From Clostridia bacterium (GTDB taxonomy: Bacteria; Bacillota; Clostridia; HGM11514), in contig CAAENE010000383.1 in assembly GCA_900757255.1 (NCBI GenBank), positions 1 through 9,522 on the forward strand: a stretch of DNA of 9,522 bases. Reading direction: 5' to 3'. Under the pieces are notes generated by a model. That model saw nothing but the letters and a program-made list of their open reading frames with translations, was not told the DNA's origin and ran no database searches. How positions within the stretch are numbered: position 1 is the stretch's first letter; each line of letters starts with the position of its first letter. Shown in pieces: positions 5,070 to 9,522 of this stretch. A program made the position numbers and the translations under genes.

Positions 5070-6398
5070 TTAAGTTTGTATCAAACCTTGCCACCTTTTC
5101 AGAGAAAAAAACGATACAACCAGAGTACAAATTTCACAGGCAAATACCGCAAACCAGACGCCATTCATTCCAAATAGAGCGGCAAATAAAAGAATAAATG
5201 GAACAATCAAAAGAAAACCGCGCAGCAGGGAAATCCGAAATGAATGCTTCATATCAAGAACCGACTGAAAAAATCCTGATATTGTTATATTGATTCCCAT
5301 TGGAATAAAAGCAAGGAAAAATTTCCATATTCCGCTTTTTGCAATTTGCGCCAACTCTGCATTATTTTCATGATTAAAAGCTGAAATGATCTGGTCACTG
5401 CATAGGACGCTGACGGCATAAAACAAGATACTGCACCCCAAGGCAGTCAAAACCGCAATTTTCACTGTCTTTTGGACGCGTTCCAGTTTACCTGCTCCGA
5501 AATTTAAGCTGACAATCGGCTGTAATGCCTGCGCAATTGCCGAAAAAGAACTATTGATCACCATAGAAATATTGGCAATGACCGCATACGCTGCAACCGC
5601 TGTATTTCCATTCAGCCGAAGAAGCACCGCGTTGAATACAAAAATGACAACACCGCTTGATATATCGGTGAAAAAACTTCCTCCTCCGCCCGAAACAATG
5701 GGCTTTAAATAGGAGAAATGTGGCTTTTCAAAACGGAACCTGTAGGAGCAGCGCTTTGATAACAGATGGAACAGCATGACACAAATACCAACAACCGGAG
5801 AGAATGCAGTTGCAAGAGCGGCTCCGAACATTCCCATACCCAGCGGGAAGATAAAAACATAGTCCATCACAATATTAAAAAGAGAGCCGGATATCATTGA
5901 CGCCATTGCCAAATGCGGCTGATGGTCGTTTCTGACAAATGCCTGCAAAATATTATTCAGGATGAATGCCGGAGAAAAAGTTACAATTACTTCAAAATAG
6001 CTTTGGCCCAGTCCTATCGTCTCTGCGCTTGCCCCCATCCATGTTAAAATTTGTTCTGGAAACAGCCAGCCGATTGCCGTATACAGCAATCCGCAAAACA
6101 GCCCCAGCAAAATACAAAAGGAATAGATACTGCCTGCTTTTTTATCGTTACCTCTTCCCCGTTCATTAGCCGAAAAAGCGGCGCCGCCTACACCGATCAA
6201 AAGACCGGTTGCAAAAATAATAGAGTACAGCGGCAGTACCAGGTTCAGCGCTGCGATTCCCATAGCGCCGACTCCATTTGCAATAAAAAAGGTATCGGCT
6301 AAAATATAGGCAGATATCCCAATCATACCCAACATACTCGTCGTACAATACCTTGCAAAAGCAGCTCCCACACTGCCCTCCAATAAACTCCGGTTCAT
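5070..6398 (-). CDS. MATE family multidrug efflux transporter (MepA-like)
   Basis: This is a 442-residue integral membrane protein of the MATE family, which exports drugs or toxic cations in exchange for sodium or protons. The length and two homologous halves (about 10-220 and 230-435) give the usual 12 helices. Seen are the N-terminal helix ending YILADTFFIA (31-40), with the family Asp at 35, then GVGAMGIAALNLVLPLY (42-58), the signature FVRNDHQPHLAMASMISGSL (154-173) with NIVMDYVFIFPLGMGMFGAA (175-194), and in the second half ALQPIVSLNFGAG (291-303). These resemble Staphylococcus MepA and clostridial relatives; the true substrate is unknown. The start at 6398 has AGGAGGCG at good spacing. 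It is divergent from a MerR regulator, with a 19-bp-spacer MerR-type promoter, so it is very probably induced by that regulator. Confidence 0.93.
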   Translation of the reverse strand: MNRSLLEGSVGAAFARYCTTSMLGMIGISAYILADTFFIANGVGAMGIAALNLVLPLYSIIFATGLLIGVGGAAFSANERGRGNDKKAGSIYSFCILLGLFCGLLYTAIGWLFPEQILTWMGASAETIGLGQSYFEVIVTFSPAFILNNILQAFVRNDHQPHLAMASMISGSLFNIVMDYVFIFPLGMGMFGAALATAFSPVVGICVMLFHLLSKRCSYRFRFEKPHFSYLKPIVSGGGGSFFTDISSGVVIFVFNAVLLRLNGNTAVAAYAVIANISMVINSSFSAIAQALQPIVSLNFGAGKLERVQKTVKIAVLTALGCSILFYAVSVLCSDQIISAFNHENNAELAQIAKSGIWKFFLAFIPMGINITISGFFQSVLDMKHSFRISLLRGFLLIVPFILLFAALFGMNGVWFAVFACEICTLVVSFFSLKRWQGLIQT

Positions 6399-6411
6399 AT
6401 TTCGCCTCCTG

Positions 6412-6440
6412 TTGACATTTCATTGTTTTCAGTATATACT
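6412..6440 (+). promoter_or_regulatory. Sigma-A promoter of the merR-type regulator operon
   Basis: TTGACA (6412-6417) is perfect; TATACT (6435-6440) is 5 of 6 to consensus, with an ideal 17-bp spacer. The start of transcription would be near 6447, at the centre of the regulator's operator, so bound regulator should lower its own synthesis. The -10 shares the AGTATATACT palindrome with the opposing MATE promoter. Confidence 0.85.
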
Positions 6441-6461
6441 ATCCAGTAACTGGAGAGTCAA
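6431..6461 (-). promoter_or_regulatory. MerR-activated promoter of the MATE gene (19-bp spacer)
   Basis: On the minus strand TTGACT (6456-6461) and TATACT (6431-6436), each 5 of 6 to consensus, are 19 bp apart. This overlong spacing is the hallmark of MerR-family promoters, where the activator untwists DNA so RNA polymerase can use both boxes. The operator fills the spacer. Transcription would start near 6424, giving a leader of about 26 bases. Confidence 0.88.
6438..6458. promoter_or_regulatory. MerR-family operator (9-3-9 dyad)
   Basis: ACTATCCAG and CTGGAGAGT flank TAA; 8 of 9 arm positions are complementary. It occupies the 19-bp spacer of the MATE promoter. The outer ACTnTCC half-site pattern is like that of BmrR- and Mta-type drug regulators. 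It also covers the predicted start site of the regulator's own transcript. Confidence 0.85.
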
Positions 6462-6489
6462 TCCCTATTATCAAAAAGGTCGTGTTTTT

Positions 6490-7275
6490 ATGAAAAAGCT
6501 GCTCAGTATCGGCGAAGTATCCAGAATAAACGACGTTCCGGTCAAAACCCTTCGTTATTATGATGAGATTGATTTATTAAAACCATACTACATCAATGAG
6601 GAAACCGGATACCGGTACTATAGCTACGAACAATTTTATGTGATAGACGCCATCAAGTTTGCCAAAACACTTGGCCTTTCTCTGCGGGATATCAAAAACA
6701 TGCTGGAGCCGGCGGATGCAGATCATATGCTGAAGCTTTTAAAAATACAGAAGGAAAAAGCGGAATTGGTTTTACAAAAGCATATAAATATGATAAAATC
6801 AATTGATTATGGAATTGAGCGGATGCACTTTTTGAAAGAACACTCTCAAAAGCAGATCCCATACATCCGTAAAAAAGACGAACGGTATTTTATTCTGACC
6901 AAAAGCGAAGATAATGGCAGCTTTGCGCAAATGGATCTTGCATTGAAAAAGCTGCTTCTGGAGGAGAAATGGAAGCCTTATCGGACATATCGTTATGGAC
7001 TTATGCTGGATATTGCTTCACATCGTCATATTTTAGGAGAATATATGTACCTGACAGGAAAACCGCCCGAGGAGGACGACAGAATCGTACGGCTTCCGGC
7101 GGGTAAATACGCTTGTTTTCAATACCGTTTTTTTGACCCGATGGAAAAACAGGAAAATTTAGAAGCATTTTTAACTGAATATGGCAGTCATACGGCCATT
7201 ATGGCGGACGAAATGAATTTTTCACAAAATTGGCAGGATGTCGTTTATGAAATCAATCTTTTTCTGGGAGAATAA
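6490..7275 (+). CDS. MerR family transcriptional regulator with GyrI-like effector domain
   Basis: This is a 261-residue drug-sensing regulator of the MerR/BmrR type. The N-terminal winged helix is clear: LLSIGEVSRINDVPVKTLRY (4-23) and YDEIDLLKP (24-32), then NEETGYRYYSYEQ (36-48) and LGLSLRDIKNML (61-72). A dimerising coiled coil (about 76-118) leads to a C-terminal GyrI-like ligand domain (about 125-261) with YRYGLMLDIAS (167-177), LPAGKYACFQYRF (202-214) and VVYEINLFLGE (251-261). Glu254 in the last strand may correspond to the buried drug-contacting Glu of BmrR; this is inference. I chose ATG at 6490 because upstream residues match no MerR and lie across the promoter and operator. It probably activates the divergent MATE gene and represses itself. 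It is first in an apparent four-gene operon. Confidence 0.93.
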   Translation: MKKLLSIGEVSRINDVPVKTLRYYDEIDLLKPYYINEETGYRYYSYEQFYVIDAIKFAKTLGLSLRDIKNMLEPADADHMLKLLKIQKEKAELVLQKHINMIKSIDYGIERMHFLKEHSQKQIPYIRKKDERYFILTKSEDNGSFAQMDLALKKLLLEEKWKPYRTYRYGLMLDIASHRHILGEYMYLTGKPPEEDDRIVRLPAGKYACFQYRFFDPMEKQENLEAFLTEYGSHTAIMADEMNFSQNWQDVVYEINLFLGE

Positions 7276-7278
7276 AAT

Positions 7279-7983
7279 ATGAATATACTGATTACAGGCG
7301 CATCAAAAGGGATTGGATTGGCGGCAGCAAAATTGTTTCTTCAAAAGGGGGATCACGTGGCTGCACTTTACCATACCACCCCCCTGCCCAAAGATATCCA
7401 ATCTGAGGCCTTTCCGGTAAAATGTGATATCACTGATACAAAGCAGGTTCAATTGATGAATCAGGCAGTGCTGGACCGTTTTGGGGATATTGACGTTTTA
7501 GTAAACAACGCCGGAATCGCAGAGCAAAAGCTGTTCACAGATATTACCGAAACCGATTGGGATAACATGTTTAATGTTAATATAAAGGGTATGTATTTGT
7601 GTACCCAGGCTGTTTTGCCCAATATGATACACCGAAAATCTGGAAAAATCATTAATCTTTCCTCTATTTGGGGGATAGCCGGTGCTTCCTGCGAGGTACA
7701 TTACTCGGCGTCAAAAGCCGCTGTGATTGGCTTTACAAAAGCGCTGGCAAAAGAACTGGGGCCGTCTCATATTCAGGTAAACTGCATTGCGCCCGGGGTG
7801 ATTGACACTGATATGAACAGCCATCTAACCTCCGAAGACAGAGCCGGTCTTTGCGAAGAAACACCGCTTGGCAGGTTTGGAACCCCGCTTGAAATTGCTG
7901 AATGTATTTACTATCTTGCATCAAGCAGCTCCGATTTTATGACCGGCCAGGTCATAAGTCCAAACGGCGGTATCGTCATCTAA
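7279..7983 (+). CDS. ymfI: Short-chain dehydrogenase/reductase, YmfI-like (EF-P 5-aminopentanone reductase)
   Basis: This 234-residue classical SDR binds NAD(P)H through TGASKGIG (6-13) and NNAG (76-79). Its catalytic residues appear to be Asn101, Ser129, Tyr142 and Lys146 (YSASK), with the standard 13-residue Ser-Tyr distance. The segment SSIWGIAGASCEVHYSASK (128-146) matches the pattern SSIWGxxGASCEVxYS in Bacillus YmfI, the reductase that converts the 5-aminopentanone group on elongation factor P to 5-aminopentanol; it also ends NGGIVI as clostridial members do. A FabG-like role cannot be excluded. The ATG is 3 bases after the regulator stop; its RBS GGGAG lies inside that gene, so translation is probably coupled. 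The company of a drug regulator and chromate-family transporters is unusual for this function. Confidence 0.8.
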   Translation: MNILITGASKGIGLAAAKLFLQKGDHVAALYHTTPLPKDIQSEAFPVKCDITDTKQVQLMNQAVLDRFGDIDVLVNNAGIAEQKLFTDITETDWDNMFNVNIKGMYLCTQAVLPNMIHRKSGKIINLSSIWGIAGASCEVHYSASKAAVIGFTKALAKELGPSHIQVNCIAPGVIDTDMNSHLTSEDRAGLCEETPLGRFGTPLEIAECIYYLASSSSDFMTGQVISPNGGIVI

Positions 7984-8010
7984 CGTTTTGCTGATAAAGG
8001 AAGATTTTAT

Positions 8011-8589
8011 ATGAAAAAAGACTTTCATTTTTACCTCAAATTATTTTGGGCTACCTTTTCCCTAAGCGCGTTTACCTTTGGAGGCGGTTATATCATCGTC
8101 CCGCTCATGCGCAAAAAATTTGTTGAGGAATATGGCTGGATTGAAGAAAATGAGATACTGGATTTAACCGCAATCGCACAATCCTCACCGGGTGCTATTG
8201 CTGTCAATGCGTCCATTATCATTGGCTATCGGCTCGCTGGAATTCCCGGTGCTCTTCTTTCAATGCTGGGCACAATTTTGCCGCCGTTTCTGATATTATC
8301 GATCATTTCCCTGTTTTACCAGGCCTTTCGGGACAGTAGCATAGTGAGTGCACTCATGAAAGGCATGCAGGCTGGCGTTGCGGCGGTTATCTGTGATGCA
8401 GTGATATCTATGGGTGCTGATGTACTCAAAGAAAAGAGTATCTTATCGGTTATTTTAATGATAGCTGTTTTTATGGCGTCCTTCCTCTTTAATGTGAATG
8501 TCGTCCTAATCATTTTGCTTTGTGCAGCTATCGGCTTTGCCTCCACCCTCTACCGCGAAAAACACAACGATGGAGGGGATAAAAAATGA
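8011..8589 (+). CDS. Chromate transporter family (CHR) short-chain protein, first half-transporter
   Basis: A single-domain CHR membrane protein of 192 residues with about six hydrophobic segments. The family motifs are SAFTFGGGYIIVPLM (19-33) and AQSSPGAIAVNASIIIGYR (56-74), followed by AGIPGALLSMLGTILPPF (76-93). Short-chain CHR proteins usually occur as adjacent gene pairs, the two halves corresponding to the N- and C-terminal domains of full-length ChrA. ChrA exports chromate; many clostridial pairs have no demonstrated substrate, so the substrate here is unknown. AAAGGAAG precedes the ATG by 7 bases. It starts 27 bases after the SDR gene and overlaps the next gene by 4 bp. Confidence 0.93.
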   Translation: MKKDFHFYLKLFWATFSLSAFTFGGGYIIVPLMRKKFVEEYGWIEENEILDLTAIAQSSPGAIAVNASIIIGYRLAGIPGALLSMLGTILPPFLILSIISLFYQAFRDSSIVSALMKGMQAGVAAVICDAVISMGADVLKEKSILSVILMIAVFMASFLFNVNVVLIILLCAAIGFASTLYREKHNDGGDKK

Positions 8590-9149
8590 TCATTCTGCAA
8601 TTATTATGGAGTTTTTTTCAAATTGGTCTTTTCAGTATAGGCGGCGGTTACGCGGCTCTGCCTCTGATTCAGGAGCAGGTGGTTGATTTCAATCATTGGC
8701 TGAACATGACCGAATTCGTTGACATTATTACTATTTCTCAGATGACCCCCGGTCCGATTGCTATCAACGCTGCAACTTTTGTCGGCATCCGGATAGCGGG
8801 AATCTGGGGAGCAGTTGCTGCGACACTGGGCTGTATTCTGCCCTCCTGCATCATTGTTCTGCTTTTAGCGTACTTATACTATAAATACCGGGAATTAACC
8901 CTAATAAAAGGAATCCTGTCCGGCCTGCGCCCTGCCGTCGTTTCCTTGATAGGAGCAGCTGGAATGTCGATCATCATCTTGACTTTTTGGGGCGGAAAGC
9001 CCGTATCCTTTCATCTGCCGGATATCGATTTTATCGCGGTAGGTATTTTTGCAATTTCCCTGTTCATCCTGCGCAAATGGAAATGCAATCCTATTTACGT
9101 TATGCTTGGAGCCGGTATAATAGGAATGGGGCTATACCTATTTATATAA
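8586..9149 (+). CDS. Chromate transporter family (CHR) short-chain protein, second half-transporter
   Basis: The partner CHR domain, 187 residues, also with about six membrane segments. The motifs repeat those of the first half: LFSIGGGYAALPLIQEQVV (15-33), ISQMTPGPIAINAATFVGIR (50-69), then AGIWGAVAATLGCILPS (71-87). The PGPIAIN form differs from PGAIAVN in its neighbour, as expected if the two halves assemble as a heterodimer in antiparallel orientation. Its ATG overlaps the preceding stop in ATGA, so the two are translationally coupled and probably made in equal amounts. It ends in a hydrophobic helix (GLYLFI). No clear terminator follows. Confidence 0.93.
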   Translation: MIILQLLWSFFQIGLFSIGGGYAALPLIQEQVVDFNHWLNMTEFVDIITISQMTPGPIAINAATFVGIRIAGIWGAVAATLGCILPSCIIVLLLAYLYYKYRELTLIKGILSGLRPAVVSLIGAAGMSIIILTFWGGKPVSFHLPDIDFIAVGIFAISLFILRKWKCNPIYVMLGAGIIGMGLYLFI

Positions 9150-9386
9150 CAAGATTTTATTCAAAGAATTTTATACAGACGCGTGCTCTTCTGGTTAAAT
9201 TCTTCGATATATGCGTTTCAATCATAATTTACTTTCTCCTTTTCCTTTGGGATCTGTCGCGTAAAATACTTCCATATAAGATAAGTCACGCGCCCCAGAG
9301 AATATATGCCCGCCGGATAGCATCCCCTTTTTGGAGGCTATACCGGAGAGGTTTTGTAAACTATTTTTTATTGGATGTGGAAACAA
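9150..9386. other. Intergenic stretch with no recognised gene
   Basis: About 230 bases between the transporter pair and the regulator at the right edge. I found no convincing promoter or GC-rich terminator. There is a weak 8-bp inverted repeat AAGAATTT / AAATTCTT (9164-9171, 9197-9204) and an imperfect CGCGT / ACGCG dyad (about 9257-9293). Open frames across it on both strands do not resemble known proteins. Confidence 0.4.
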
Positions 9387-9522
9387 ATGATAAAACAATC
9401 GTTTCAGGAGCCGGAATACTACAAAGGAATTTATCTGAACAAGGAAATCCAATTCTCTTTCTGCGGTTATGAAGACTGCAAAAAGGGACATAAGTTCGGG
9501 CCGTTTGTACGGAACTATTTTA
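9387..9522 (+). CDS. AraC family transcriptional regulator, N-terminal fragment (runs off right edge)
   Basis: The 45 visible codons begin MIKQSFQEPEYYKGIYLNKE and continue IQFSFCGYEDCKKGHKFGPF, then VRNYF. The pattern CGxExCxxGHxFGPxVR (26-42) is common at the front of the cupin-like sensing domain of AraC-type regulators in Firmicutes, which end in a double helix-turn-helix; that part is outside the window. No stop occurs before the edge. The ATG at 9387 follows GGATGTGG at modest spacing; an in-frame ATG at 9375 would add four residues (MWKQ) but has no RBS. Its target cannot be judged from here. Confidence 0.68.
   Translation, partial: MIKQSFQEPEYYKGIYLNKEIQFSFCGYEDCKKGHKFGPFVRNYF

Noticed and set aside
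8987..9472. 161-codon plus-strand frame overlapping the second CHR gene
   Set aside because: The first third is the transporter gene read out of frame, there is no RBS, and it would overlap the AraC-type start.
9222..9491. 89-codon minus-strand frame at the right edge
   Set aside because: It runs antisense through the AraC-type fragment, and its only plausible part is the short 33-codon end noted among the findings.
1..9522. CRISPR array, tRNA/rRNA genes, IS or prophage elements
   Set aside because: No regularly spaced repeats, cloverleaf patterns, rRNA stretches, transposase or integrase motifs were seen.

Overview
The window looks like chromosomal DNA from an endospore-forming Clostridia-type Firmicute. 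Three things support this: the left half carries the conserved rpmH-rnpA-yidD-yidC-jag/mnmE block that normally sits beside the replication origin; it is followed by dpaA-dpaB, the two dipicolinate synthase subunits of spore formers; and the ribosome binding sites are strong, AGGAGG-type, in moderately AT-rich DNA. No phage, IS element, CRISPR array, rRNA or tRNA was seen.

Left half, minus strand. From right to left, dpaA-dpaB (4490 to 3016) form a two-gene sporulation operon. It has a sigma-K-like promoter in front and a strong Rho-independent terminator behind. A near-consensus vegetative promoter (2898-2927) then drives rpmH, rnpA, yidD, yidC and jag (2765 to 340): ribosomal protein L34, the RNase P protein, a membrane-insertion factor, the YidC/SpoIIIJ insertase and its KH/R3H RNA-binding partner. 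A terminator closes this operon at 301-326. The first 63 codons of mnmE follow and run off the left edge. In most Firmicutes dnaA and oriC lie just upstream of rpmH. Here that place is taken by dpaAB, and I found no DnaA boxes.

Middle. A small cysteine-rich helix-hairpin-helix gene of the Cdd1 family (4642-4890, plus strand) is divergent from dpaA. Its predicted -10 lies inside a perfect 7-1-7 palindrome resembling a PerR box. A bidirectional terminator separates it from a MATE multidrug exporter (6398 to 5070, minus strand). Divergent from the exporter is a MerR-family regulator with a GyrI-like effector domain (6490-7275). The 91-bp gap between them holds a textbook MerR switch: a promoter with a 19-bp spacer carrying a 9-3-9 dyad for the exporter, and a consensus 17-bp-spacer promoter for the regulator. 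Both promoters share one palindromic -10.

Right half, plus strand. The regulator gene is followed with almost no gap by a short-chain reductase that has the YmfI (EF-P 5-aminopentanone reductase) signature, then by two overlapping single-domain chromate-transporter-family membrane proteins. These four genes look like one operon. An AraC-type regulator starts near the right edge and is cut by the window.

The most interesting points are the compact MATE/MerR switch, the PerR-like box on the Cdd1 gene, the displacement of the origin region by dpaAB, and the YmfI-like gene placed in a drug/anion-transport operon. Gene calls rest on motif recognition from the translated sequence; no database search was run.
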